A DNA stretch of 64,000 nt from a virus. The stretch is from positions 1 through 64,000 of the IMG/VR virus record IMGVR_UViG_3300044730_002040. One strand, 5' to 3'. The translations under genes were made by a program, and so were the position numbers. The notes below the pieces were generated by a model. That model did not search any database and had not been told where the DNA came from. It saw nothing but the letters and a program-made list of their open reading frames with translations. How positions within the stretch are numbered: the stretch's first letter is position 1; the number at the start of each line of letters is the position of its first letter. Of the stretch, positions 46,233-54,514 are shown one piece after another.

Positions 46233-47210
46233 ATGACAAATAAAATTGCACTTATCACGGGCATTAATGGTCAAGACGGTTCATACTTGGCCGAATTTTT
46301 ATTGGAAAAAGGTTATGAAGTCCACGGAACCTTGAAAAGAAACTCTATTTCAGAAAATCAGACAGCCAGATTAGAAAAGATTTTTTCCAAAATTAAACTT
46401 CATTATGCCGACCTTACAGATTTATCTTCTCTCATAACAGTTATACAAAAATGTAAACCATCCGAAATTTATAATTTAGCAGCACAATCACATGTTAGAA
46501 TTTCTTTCGACCAACCTATCTACACCGCAAATGTTACTGGACTTGGTACACTCAATATTTTAGAAGCAGTTAAACTTGTTGATAAGAATATAAAAATATA
46601 TCAAGCATCATCATCAGAGATGTTTGGTAATTGTATTGACCATGATGGATTTCAGAGGGAAACAACCCCAATGAATCCAGTTTCCCCTTACGGATGTGCT
46701 AAAGTATTCTCTTATAACATTTGTAGGAACTATAGAAACTCATATGGAATGTTCATTTCAAATGGTATTCTTTTTAATCATGAATCACCAAGAAGAGGTA
46801 CCAATTTTGTAACAAACAAAGTTTGTAAAGAAGCTGTCAAAATAAAACTTGGATTATCTAATGAGTTAAAATTAGGTAATTTGGATGCCACGAGAGATTG
46901 GGGACACGCTAAAGACTTTGTTAAAGCCATGTGGTTAATTTTACAACAAGAACAATCAGATGATTTTGTTTGCTCTACAGGAATTTCTCACTCGGTAAAA
47001 GAACTCTGTGAATATGTTTTTGGTAAACTTGATTTGAACTATGAAATGTATGTAAAAATGGATGAAAAATTTCTAAGACCAGAAGAACTAAATAACCTGA
47101 AAGGAGATTGTTCAAAATTAAAAAGGGTCACAGGGTGGACACCTGAATATAATTTCGAAACTATGTTAGACGAAATGATTGAACATTGGATAAACTATTA
47201 TAAAAATTAA
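46233..47210 (+). CDS. gmd: GDP-mannose 4,6-dehydratase
   Basis: This 325-residue SDR enzyme has ALITGINGQDGSYLAEFLLE (the GMD NADP motif), NLAAQSHVRISFDQP, the catalytic triad in ASSSEMFGN and SPYGCAKVF (Y153, K157), and NGILFNHESPRRGTNFV. It converts GDP-mannose into GDP-4-keto-6-deoxymannose, the common precursor of fucose, colitose, perosamine and rhamnose. Its two possible next enzymes are both in the same operon. Confidence 0.95.
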   Translation: MTNKIALITGINGQDGSYLAEFLLEKGYEVHGTLKRNSISENQTARLEKIFSKIKLHYADLTDLSSLITVIQKCKPSEIYNLAAQSHVRISFDQPIYTANVTGLGTLNILEAVKLVDKNIKIYQASSSEMFGNCIDHDGFQRETTPMNPVSPYGCAKVFSYNICRNYRNSYGMFISNGILFNHESPRRGTNFVTNKVCKEAVKIKLGLSNELKLGNLDATRDWGHAKDFVKAMWLILQQEQSDDFVCSTGISHSVKELCEYVFGKLDLNYEMYVKMDEKFLRPEELNNLKGDCSKLKRVTGWTPEYNFETMLDEMIEHWINYYKN

Positions 47211-47214
47211 TATT

Positions 47215-47601
47215 ATGATTAACGTACCAGTTAGTGTCGGTGAATTGATTGATAAACTTTCAATCCTACAAGTTAAAAAGACAAAAGTTACAAACCCTCA
47301 AAAATTAGAATACATTAAAAAGGAGTTTGAACTTTTATACAATTTGTCATCGGAGTTTTTGAACAATAACTTAATTGAAAATTTATATCACGAGTTAGTT
47401 TCAACAAACTCCAATCTTTGGGAAATCGAGGACAGACTTAGAATTTTAGAAAAGGACGGTCGCTTTGAGGGTGAATTTATTGATATGGCAAGAAAAGTTT
47501 ATTTCACAAATGATAAAAGGTTTGAACTTAAAAATGAAATTAATTCATTAACTTCATCCGAGATAAGAGAGGTCAAAGAGTATGTAGATTACAAAAAATA
47601 A
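47215..47601 (+). CDS. Small protein associated with sugar clusters (DUF6165-like)
   Basis: This 128-residue helical protein starts MINVPVSVGELIDKLSILQV, with a central LYHELVSTNSNLWEIEDRLR. This start and helix pattern resembles a family of unknown function (I believe DUF6165) that often sits among glycosyltransferase genes. No catalytic residues are apparent. Confidence 0.6.
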   Translation: MINVPVSVGELIDKLSILQVKKTKVTNPQKLEYIKKEFELLYNLSSEFLNNNLIENLYHELVSTNSNLWEIEDRLRILEKDGRFEGEFIDMARKVYFTNDKRFELKNEINSLTSSEIREVKEYVDYKK

Positions 47602-47617
47602 AATTAAAAATTCAAAA

Positions 47618-48349
47618 ATGGGTAAAACTAAAAGATTAATATCAACACCCTTACCAACACCAGATGAAAAACCAAAATCAAAAAAGGAAATTATAAATCA
47701 AATAATTAAGAAAAAAACCAAAGAAAAATTTTTAAGTGAAAGTCAAAAAGAATATTACAGATTACTAAAAACAAATCAAATTACTATTTGTTCTGGTCCT
47801 GCGGGAGTAGGTAAAAGTTATATTGCAATGAAATGTGCGATTGACCTTTTAGCCGACCCTGAAAACTCATATGAAAAAATAATAATTGTTAGACCAGCTG
47901 TTGAAGCTGAAGAAAAGTTAGGAAGTTTACCTGGTGGTGTAGAGGAAAAACTTGACCCGTACATTTTTCCGTCTTATTATCTTTTGAACAAAATTATCGG
48001 AAAAGAAGCTCGAGAAAAACTCAAAGAGATAGAATCAATCGAAGTTTTCGCTTTGGCATATATGAGAGGAATGAATATTGATAATTCAATTTTGATTTTC
48101 GAAGAAGCACAAAACGCAACTCCTAATCAAATGAAGTTACTCCTAACAAGAATTGGATTTAATTCTAAGTTTTTTATCTCAGGTGATTTGGACCAATTTG
48201 ATAGACACAAAGATAAAACACAAACAGGTCTTTGGGATGCTCTATTAAAATTCAAGGAAATGGAAGACGTTGGAGTTTTTGAGTTCAAACCTGTTGATGT
48301 TGTAAGAAACCCATTAATAAGTAAAATTTTACAAAGATACGAAGAATGA
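47618..48349 (+). CDS. phoH: PhoH-like ATPase
   Basis: This 243-residue protein has Walker A GPAGVGKS (60-67), then IIIVRPAVEAEEKLGSLPGG, Walker B ILIFEEAQNATPNQMK and sensor FISGDLDQFD. These match the PhoH family, common in marine phages. The role is uncertain; an RNA- or DNA-linked ATPase is most likely. It is coupled to the next gene (ATGA). Confidence 0.93.
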   Translation: MGKTKRLISTPLPTPDEKPKSKKEIINQIIKKKTKEKFLSESQKEYYRLLKTNQITICSGPAGVGKSYIAMKCAIDLLADPENSYEKIIIVRPAVEAEEKLGSLPGGVEEKLDPYIFPSYYLLNKIIGKEAREKLKEIESIEVFALAYMRGMNIDNSILIFEEAQNATPNQMKLLLTRIGFNSKFFISGDLDQFDRHKDKTQTGLWDALLKFKEMEDVGVFEFKPVDVVRNPLISKILQRYEE

Positions 48350-48942
48350 AAATTGGTATTGAAATAAATGGAGTTTTGAGAGATACCCTAAAAAAAATTC
48401 AAGAGGTCTATCAAAAATGGAATATAGAAAACCCTTTTCTTAGTGAAGAAAAAGAGTCTTTCGGATATGAAGTTTTATCAGATGTTACCTCATTGAATTT
48501 GATGGAGCACCTCAAATTTAAAGATGAAGATGAAGTATATAATTTTCTCTATAAAGAATACACTATGGAAATTTTCGGTCATGCTGGTTCCGTTGAGTAT
48601 AACGGAATGAATGACTTGAATGAATTTTATATTGACCATAGAGATAATCATGATATTTGGATTGTTTCAGATGAAATTGGTAAATCCAAACCCGCTTCTT
48701 TATTTTTCTTATCAAAGTTTGGATGTTTAGTCGAGAACTATAAATTTTATAGTGAAACAACTATTGATTCGATGTGGTCTACTTTGGATTGTTTGGTAAC
48801 AGCTAATCCTAAATTATTATTAAATGCTCCAACAGATAAAACTTTAATTAAATTCAAAACTTCTTATAATTCACATATCCATGTAACTCACGAAGTTGAA
48901 AGTATCAAGGATTTAAAACAAAAAATTTCAGAAATATGTTAA
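48346..48942 (+). CDS. HAD-like protein lacking the catalytic aspartates
   Basis: This 198-residue protein starts MKIGIEINGVLRDTLKKI, which aligns with the HAD motif I D-x-D-G-x-L but has Glu6 and Asn8 in place of the two Asp. WIVSDEIGKSKPASLFFL and LDCLVTANPKLL resemble later HAD strands. Without the nucleophile it is probably a binding or decoy protein rather than a phosphatase. The family call rests on pattern only. Confidence 0.55.
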   Translation: MKIGIEINGVLRDTLKKIQEVYQKWNIENPFLSEEKESFGYEVLSDVTSLNLMEHLKFKDEDEVYNFLYKEYTMEIFGHAGSVEYNGMNDLNEFYIDHRDNHDIWIVSDEIGKSKPASLFFLSKFGCLVENYKFYSETTIDSMWSTLDCLVTANPKLLLNAPTDKTLIKFKTSYNSHIHVTHEVESIKDLKQKISEIC

Positions 48943-49208
48943 ATGTCTTAGGTGAAAGTTATTTTGTTGATTTAGACGAAATAGAAAATTATTTAGATAT
49001 CAGAGAAATTGAGTCTGATATTACTGGTGGTACTGAAAGTAGAGTTAATATAATAAAATTCGAAATGGTGAAAATGTTAATGGAAGTTCTTCTTACAGAA
49101 AATCCAGATATGGATGATAAACTCGGAATGAAGTCCAAAGAAGTTAGTATACCATTCAAAATTGCATTCAATACACTTTTAAATAAAAAATTGATTAATC
49201 ATTATTAA
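48936..49208 (+). CDS. Small protein of unknown function
   Basis: This 90-residue acidic, helical protein starts MLNVLGESYFVDLDEIENYL and has VNIIKFEMVKMLMEVLL. It overlaps the previous gene by seven bases and is followed two bases later by a glycosyltransferase. Not recognised. Confidence 0.6.
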   Translation: MLNVLGESYFVDLDEIENYLDIREIESDITGGTESRVNIIKFEMVKMLMEVLLTENPDMDDKLGMKSKEVSIPFKIAFNTLLNKKLINHY

Positions 49209-49209
49209 T

Positions 49210-50265
49210 ATGTCAAACGTAAACAAAGAAAGAGTAGAATTGTCAATAAAAAATCTACGAGAAAAAAAGGCTAAAATTTATCTTTTTGTTCAAGACACTA
49301 AAGGTAATGCTAGAGCTTCTGTTAGATACATTTATCAGATGGCAATGGCTTTAAAAAATGCCGAATTTAATCCAATAATCCTCCACGAAAAAAACGACTA
49401 CGCTGGAGTTTCAAATTGGTTAGGTAAAGAATACATGGAAAAATTACCTCATCAATCGATTGAAAGTCAAAATTTAGAAATTACTCCTGAGGATTTTTTA
49501 GTGGTTCCTGAAATTTTCGGTTATGTAATGGACCAAGTAAAGAAGTTACCATGTGCAAAAATTGTTTTAGTTCAGTCATACGCATACATTACTGAAACTT
49601 TACAACCAGGACAAGGTTGGTCTCAGTTTGGTTTTTACAAATGTCTCACAACGTCAGGCAAACAGAAAGAATACATAGAAAAAGTTATGAGACAAGCAAG
49701 TTTTGACATTGTAGAACCTTACATTACAGAAAATTTCCGAAAAAGAAATTTACCTCCAATGCCGATTATTGCAGTTCATACAAAAGAACAGGAAGACGCA
49801 ATAAATCTTATCAAAACTTTCTATCTCAAATTCCCACAATTTAGATGGTTTACTTTTAGAGATATGAGAGGTTTAAGTGAAAAAGATTTTGCAAATTCAC
49901 TCAAGGAGTGTTGTTTAAGTGTGTGGATTGATGATAAATCCGGTTTCGGTACATTTCCACTTGAATCTATGGCTTGTGGTGTACCTTGTTTGGGTAAAAT
50001 ACCTGATTTACAACCAAGTTGGATAAATGAAGACAATGGTATATGGATTACAGATGTAACCTTGATGACTGACTTCATTGCAGATTTTATTCAAAATTGG
50101 TTAGAGGATAACATCAAACCAGATTTGTATACCAATATGGAACAAACTGCAGAAAAATTTACCAATAAACAAAAATTCGAAACTGAGGTTGTTGAACTAT
50201 TCAATTCATATCTTACAACCCGAGCAAACTCATTCGAAGAACAAATTTCAAAACTCAACGACTAA
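49210..50265 (+). CDS. Putative GT-B glycosyltransferase
   Basis: This 351-residue protein starts with a Lys-rich helix and AKIYLFVQDTKGNARASVRY, then FLVVPEIFGYVM and ECCLSVWIDDKSGFGTFPLE. Next comes SMACGVPCLGKIPDLQP, the E-x-M-A-x-G-x-P donor-site pattern of GT4 enzymes. A donor sugar is not evident. One base separates it from the next GT2 gene. Confidence 0.72.
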   Translation: MSNVNKERVELSIKNLREKKAKIYLFVQDTKGNARASVRYIYQMAMALKNAEFNPIILHEKNDYAGVSNWLGKEYMEKLPHQSIESQNLEITPEDFLVVPEIFGYVMDQVKKLPCAKIVLVQSYAYITETLQPGQGWSQFGFYKCLTTSGKQKEYIEKVMRQASFDIVEPYITENFRKRNLPPMPIIAVHTKEQEDAINLIKTFYLKFPQFRWFTFRDMRGLSEKDFANSLKECCLSVWIDDKSGFGTFPLESMACGVPCLGKIPDLQPSWINEDNGIWITDVTLMTDFIADFIQNWLEDNIKPDLYTNMEQTAEKFTNKQKFETEVVELFNSYLTTRANSFEEQISKLND

Positions 50266-50266
50266 T

Positions 50267-51070
50267 ATGAAAAAACTTTCACTATCCGTTATTCTACCTT
50301 TGAAATCTGCAGTCACAAAAGATTTCGCGGATTATTTTACTAAAGCGATAGATTCAATTAAAAATCAAAAAATCGAAATCGAAGAATTACTTATAGTTGC
50401 AACTCAAGAGGAACAACTTACAAACTTTTTGGACACTTATGATTTTGGAACTCTCACTGTTAACAGAGTCATTTGGAATGAAACTCCAAATTTTGCATCT
50501 CAGGTTAACTTTGGTGTCAAAAGTGCTAAAGGTGAATGGGTTTCTGTTTTGGAGTTCGATGATGAATACTCAAATATTTGGTTCGAAAATGTTCAAAAGT
50601 ACTCTCAAGCGTATCCTGAAGTTCAAGTGTTCTTACCGGTCGTTGTAGAAACGGACGAGAAGGGTGGATTTGCAGGTTTCACAAATGAAGCTACGTTCGC
50701 TGCAAATTTTTCACAAGAAATGGGTATTTTAACTAACGACACGCTACAAGATTACCAAAACTTCCAAGTTTCTGGTTCTGCAATGAAGAAAACTATATTT
50801 GAAGACTTCGGTGGTATCAAACCTAATTTCCAATTAACATTTATTTATGAATTTTTATTGAGATTAACTTACAACTCAGTACAAATCATGACCATACCAA
50901 GACTTGGATACAAACACACAAATATGAGAGAAGGCTCCATATTTTGGAATTACAAGTTCGGTGATTCTATCCTATCAGAACCTGAAGTTAGATTTTGGAT
51001 TCAAAGTGCAAAACAAGAATATTTCTTTACTGACGACAGAGTCATAAAATATGAACCATCTACAATATAA
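50267..51070 (+). CDS. Family 2-like glycosyltransferase
   Basis: This protein has 267 residues from ATG 50267 (MKKLSLSVILPLKSAVTKDF); the in-frame ATG at 50189 lies deep in the previous gene. VILPLKS, ASQVNFGVKSAKGEWVSVLE and FDDEYSN give the GT2 nucleotide strand and metal motif. Last of the sugar island; two bases later the late sigma factor begins. Confidence 0.75.
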   Translation: MKKLSLSVILPLKSAVTKDFADYFTKAIDSIKNQKIEIEELLIVATQEEQLTNFLDTYDFGTLTVNRVIWNETPNFASQVNFGVKSAKGEWVSVLEFDDEYSNIWFENVQKYSQAYPEVQVFLPVVVETDEKGGFAGFTNEATFAANFSQEMGILTNDTLQDYQNFQVSGSAMKKTIFEDFGGIKPNFQLTFIYEFLLRLTYNSVQIMTIPRLGYKHTNMREGSIFWNYKFGDSILSEPEVRFWIQSAKQEYFFTDDRVIKYEPSTI

Positions 51071-51072
51071 TT

Positions 51073-51819
51073 TTGGAAACTCTTTCTGCATCTACAGAAG
51101 ATGTGAAATCAAAAAAAAGAGGGAGAAAAGCTGTTAAAGAAAATTATTTCGATGTAAGAGAAGAAAACGCAGTCAAAAAATTTTTGGTTGCTGACACGGT
51201 AGAAGAAAAAAATAAGATTTACAACGAATTTCTTAGAGCACCCTTGGACAAGATGATTTCATCTATCATCAGGAGGTATAAGCTATACCGTAAAGATATG
51301 GATTTTATAGAAATTCATACTGATACTCATTCGTTTTTGATGACCAAAGTAGATAAATTCAAACCATCAAAAAACAAAAAAGCATATTCCTACTTTGGTA
51401 CAATTTGTAAAAATTACCTAATGGGTCAAATCATTAAGGACCAAAAGGAAACCAACAGAAAGGTTTCTTACGAAGATATTTCTTCAAGCTTGGAGGAAAG
51501 AGCTGATTTGATTTATAGAATTGATGATGACGTTATTGATACTAACTATGTTCTAACAAAATATTTAGAAGAACTTAAGAATTTTGTAGACTCTGAAAAT
51601 TTGAATGAGAATGAAAAAAAGTTAGGAATTGCTTTAATTGACCTTTTCAATAATTACGAAACAATTTTCACTGGAGAAGAAAATAATAAGTTCAACAAAA
51701 ATATTATACTTCTTTCACTTAGAGAGATGACAAACCTAAGCACCAAAGAAATTAGAGGTTCTATAAAGAAATTTAAGAAGTTGTACACAATAACAATGAT
51801 TAAGTTCAAAAATTTATAA
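51073..51819 (+). CDS. gp55: Late transcription sigma factor (gp55-like), TTG start
   Basis: The protein has 248 residues. KIYNEFLRAPLDKMISSIIRR and a region with HSFLMTKVDKFKPSKNKKAYSYFGTICKNYLMGQI match gp55-type sigma factors of T4-like phages (T4 gp55 is 185 residues), which direct host RNA polymerase to late promoters. The only standard start upstream of the conserved part is TTG 51073, since an in-frame TGA lies at 51052; the next ATG would delete 60 residues. It probably recognises the TATTTAT boxes seen in this window. Confidence 0.82.
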   Translation: METLSASTEDVKSKKRGRKAVKENYFDVREENAVKKFLVADTVEEKNKIYNEFLRAPLDKMISSIIRRYKLYRKDMDFIEIHTDTHSFLMTKVDKFKPSKNKKAYSYFGTICKNYLMGQIIKDQKETNRKVSYEDISSSLEERADLIYRIDDDVIDTNYVLTKYLEELKNFVDSENLNENEKKLGIALIDLFNNYETIFTGEENNKFNKNIILLSLREMTNLSTKEIRGSIKKFKKLYTITMIKFKNL

Positions 51820-51832
51820 ATAACTATTTATA
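51815..51832 (+). promoter_or_regulatory. Palindromic promoter-like element
   Basis: TATAAATA, two bases, then TATTTATA form a perfect inverted repeat overlapping the end of the sigma-factor gene. The TATTTATA (51825-51832) ends three bases before the ATG at 51836. It holds the T4-type box and the reversed box together. Confidence 0.5.
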
Positions 51833-51835
51833 GTT

Positions 51836-52201
51836 ATGCCAAGACCACAAAAAAAAGAAATAAATTTTACTAAAGATTCAATTTTGTCTTTGATGCAGGA
51901 GATTTACAATGAACTTGTAGAACAAAGAAATACTGCAATTAGAATTCAAAATAAAATGTTGTCAATGCTCAAGGACCCAGAAGATATGACAACTATTGGT
52001 CCTGTCATTGAAAAACAACAAAAAATTGTAAACGACTGTGTCGAGAAAAAATTGACTTTATCAAAACTTCAATCAACCATTTGGGAGAAAACAAACTCAT
52101 CTACTGAATCATTCACTTTGTCTGATTTGGACGATGACCTACTCCAAAATTTGATTGAAAAGGATGTTTCTTCAGACGAAGAAACATACAAAATAAAGTA
52201 A
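51836..52201 (+). CDS. Small coiled-coil protein of unknown function
   Basis: This 121-residue protein has a basic start (MPRPQKKEINF), a long helix (ILSLMQEIYNELVEQRNTAI) and an acidic tail (LSDLDDDLLQNLIEKDVSS). Its place after the sigma factor suggests a late co-activator like gp33 or a structural chaperone, but sequence evidence for either is lacking. The next gene starts right after its stop. Confidence 0.55.
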   Translation: MPRPQKKEINFTKDSILSLMQEIYNELVEQRNTAIRIQNKMLSMLKDPEDMTTIGPVIEKQQKIVNDCVEKKLTLSKLQSTIWEKTNSSTESFTLSDLDDDLLQNLIEKDVSSDEETYKIK

Positions 52202-54301
52202 ATGCAAGCGACGAATTCTTCCATAGACATTACTAGTTCCAGTCAACAGATTAGTGGTAACATTAGTGCTACTAAACGTTACAAGGAAACGTTAGACGCA
52301 GAAAGAACTATTAGACGTGAGTTAAAAAACTCTACCGCTAAGTCAGTTGAGCAAACCGCTAATCAACTTAACAAAATTTCACAACAACAGAAGAGGTTTC
52401 AAAGAAACACACCAACATCCTCGGACCAATTGATTAATTTCATAGGTCTCACAAAAGGTACAGGAAGCACTGAAATGAAAGCTATTAGAAACCTATTATT
52501 ACGTGCTGCAAGAAAATCGGAACAAGAAATACAAAATATCTTACAGGAAGAGGTAATAAAATCTTTAGGTTGCAGTCAGGAACAAACATACAAAGGGGTA
52601 AGTCCTACCGCCGCAGCCGACATGGATTTATTACCGGTCTCAGAAGCAATATATGTACCTCTACAATCATTAGATTTAATTACTTTGGCAAGCGGTCTTT
52701 TGAAAGAGGATTTCACCTCAACTGTTGGAAGAATTTTATATGAACCGACTGGTGCTACACCGAACAACATTACTGAATTCCGAAATTATGGTGGAGAGGT
52801 TCCTTTTCCAATGAATCGTACACTATATGAACTAACTCAGACTCAAAACGCATTTAATCAAACTTACAATGTTTTTTTTAGCGGTAGGAGTGGACAGAAT
52901 TTATTCAACATAAAATATACAACAGTCAACGAGTTTGGGATTACGGGTAATTATTACAAAATCGCACTAATTAATCGTACAGGTAATGAAACAGGTGTTG
53001 TCACCGCTTTCACAGAGAACAAAATCGGACAATGGATAGCCGATTATTATAGTTCAATTAAATTGTTCGATTCCGCGGACTTAGTCGCTCAAATTTTACA
53101 ATTTATATCTCAGTTCATGAACATACAACTACCAGCACCTGCTGGTCCAATTTCCGACCAATCAAAGTTTTATAAAATTTTACAAAGAATTTTAGGTTTA
53201 TGTTTTGACCAAAAAACTGAAATAGATGTGAGTGGAATATCAAAAATAGCAGAGCTGGACGGTATAGACGATTCTTTTTTTGAGTTCACAGAAGTTGATT
53301 TGAGAAATATTGACCTCAACGTATCAAACGTTCAAAACGGTGTAATTGAACTTGTTGATTGTGATAATGTGAAAGTTCCTGTGGATGCTCAAAACCTTTC
53401 CGACCAATTGATAGAATTCAAAAGTCAATTAGACAACTTGACGGAGGAAGAACAAATTGCTAGAATGGAAACCATAATTGATAGTTTATCACAAAATCCA
53501 AATTGGAAGATATACATTCCGGCAGGATTTAACGCTGAGGCAAAATTTAGCGAAGACATCATAAGAGATATTGCCTTAGGTGTTGCTAGTGCGGTTCTAA
53601 GTCCCAAAGTATTATTACCAATTTTCATAATGTTGAAAGTTGTAGAAAACTCTTATAATCTATCTTACAACCAAACTATTACGACGGCAACCACAATAAA
53701 TCAATTGAATATTCAAGCATCAAACATTATTACCAACTCTGTTGAATTCATAAAAAAGTTCAAAAAATTCATGGTTCAAGTGGTCAGCAGAATTGGTGCA
53801 ATTTTCATCGAAGCCTTGTTTGATATATTGAAAAAAGAATTACTGAATATCATCACAACTTTAGTTTTAGACATATTAAAAGAACAGCGTAAGAAGGGTT
53901 ACAAACAAGCTTTAAGATTGATTGGTATTGCAGCCAACGTTGTGAAAGGCGTCTTTGATTACAGAAAATGTCAATCATTGATGGACGAAATAAAAAATAT
54001 TCTTAATTTGATTCAAGCACCAGGAGGACCAGCTCCACATAAAAGAAAAAAAATAAATTTAGCTTTAGCAATTCTCTCTGATTTTTTACCAGGGGAATCC
54101 CCTCAGAGAGCATTTCTGAATACTATCAAATATTTAGAAGAGGCCGGACTTCCCACACAAGTATTACCTAACGGACAACCAAATTTGATGCTCATTTACA
54201 ACTTAGCAACTCATCGAGGAAGAAGTGATGAACAAGCAGAAAATGGTGTAAACGATTGTTTTGTTCCAGGTGGACCACCTTGTTTCAGTTTACCAAGATA
54301 A
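52202..54301 (+). CDS. Large putative virion/baseplate protein
   Basis: This 699-residue protein has a Gln/Ser/Thr-rich N-terminus (helical, about 1-110), a mixed middle, a hydrophobic stretch near 455-475 (IALGVASAVLSPKVLLPIFI) and a long helical C-terminal region. It ends in VPGGPPCFSLPR. Position before the OB-fold spike-like gene suggests a baseplate component. No family identified. Confidence 0.6.
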   Translation: MQATNSSIDITSSSQQISGNISATKRYKETLDAERTIRRELKNSTAKSVEQTANQLNKISQQQKRFQRNTPTSSDQLINFIGLTKGTGSTEMKAIRNLLLRAARKSEQEIQNILQEEVIKSLGCSQEQTYKGVSPTAAADMDLLPVSEAIYVPLQSLDLITLASGLLKEDFTSTVGRILYEPTGATPNNITEFRNYGGEVPFPMNRTLYELTQTQNAFNQTYNVFFSGRSGQNLFNIKYTTVNEFGITGNYYKIALINRTGNETGVVTAFTENKIGQWIADYYSSIKLFDSADLVAQILQFISQFMNIQLPAPAGPISDQSKFYKILQRILGLCFDQKTEIDVSGISKIAELDGIDDSFFEFTEVDLRNIDLNVSNVQNGVIELVDCDNVKVPVDAQNLSDQLIEFKSQLDNLTEEEQIARMETIIDSLSQNPNWKIYIPAGFNAEAKFSEDIIRDIALGVASAVLSPKVLLPIFIMLKVVENSYNLSYNQTITTATTINQLNIQASNIITNSVEFIKKFKKFMVQVVSRIGAIFIEALFDILKKELLNIITTLVLDILKEQRKKGYKQALRLIGIAANVVKGVFDYRKCQSLMDEIKNILNLIQAPGGPAPHKRKKINLALAILSDFLPGESPQRAFLNTIKYLEEAGLPTQVLPNGQPNLMLIYNLATHRGRSDEQAENGVNDCFVPGGPPCFSLPR

Positions 54302-54304
54302 CAA

Positions 54305-54514
54305 ATGGAAAAAAATGAATACGATATAATCTTTGGGCAATTGTCGAATATAAAAAATATTCCGAACGGCAAACTTGTTGATTGGATGGATAAGTTGTCC
54401 ACAGATTTTGAAGCCAAAAAGGGACAGATTATAAATTTGACTTTGGAATTAGACAATGTAGAATTGTTGTATAATTCGATACTCAAAGAGTACCAAAATA
54501 GAAACAACAAATGA
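54305..54514 (+). CDS. Small helical protein between baseplate genes
   Basis: This 69-residue protein starts MEKNEYDIIFGQLSNIKNIP and has an amphipathic C-terminal helix (LTLELDNVELLYNSILKEYQ). Overlaps the next start by four bases (ATGA), so it is translated with it. Perhaps a baseplate chaperone; not recognised. Confidence 0.6.
   Translation: MEKNEYDIIFGQLSNIKNIPNGKLVDWMDKLSTDFEAKKGQIINLTLELDNVELLYNSILKEYQNRNNK

Noticed and set aside
50842-50849. TATTTATG inside a glycosyltransferase gene
   Set aside because: No gene start follows; such matches are expected by chance in AT-rich coding DNA.
51815-51822. TATAAATA read as a T4-type late promoter in the T4 orientation
   Set aside because: Most genes have only the reversed TATTTAT on the coding strand, so the T4 orientation does not explain the set; here both occur in one palindrome.
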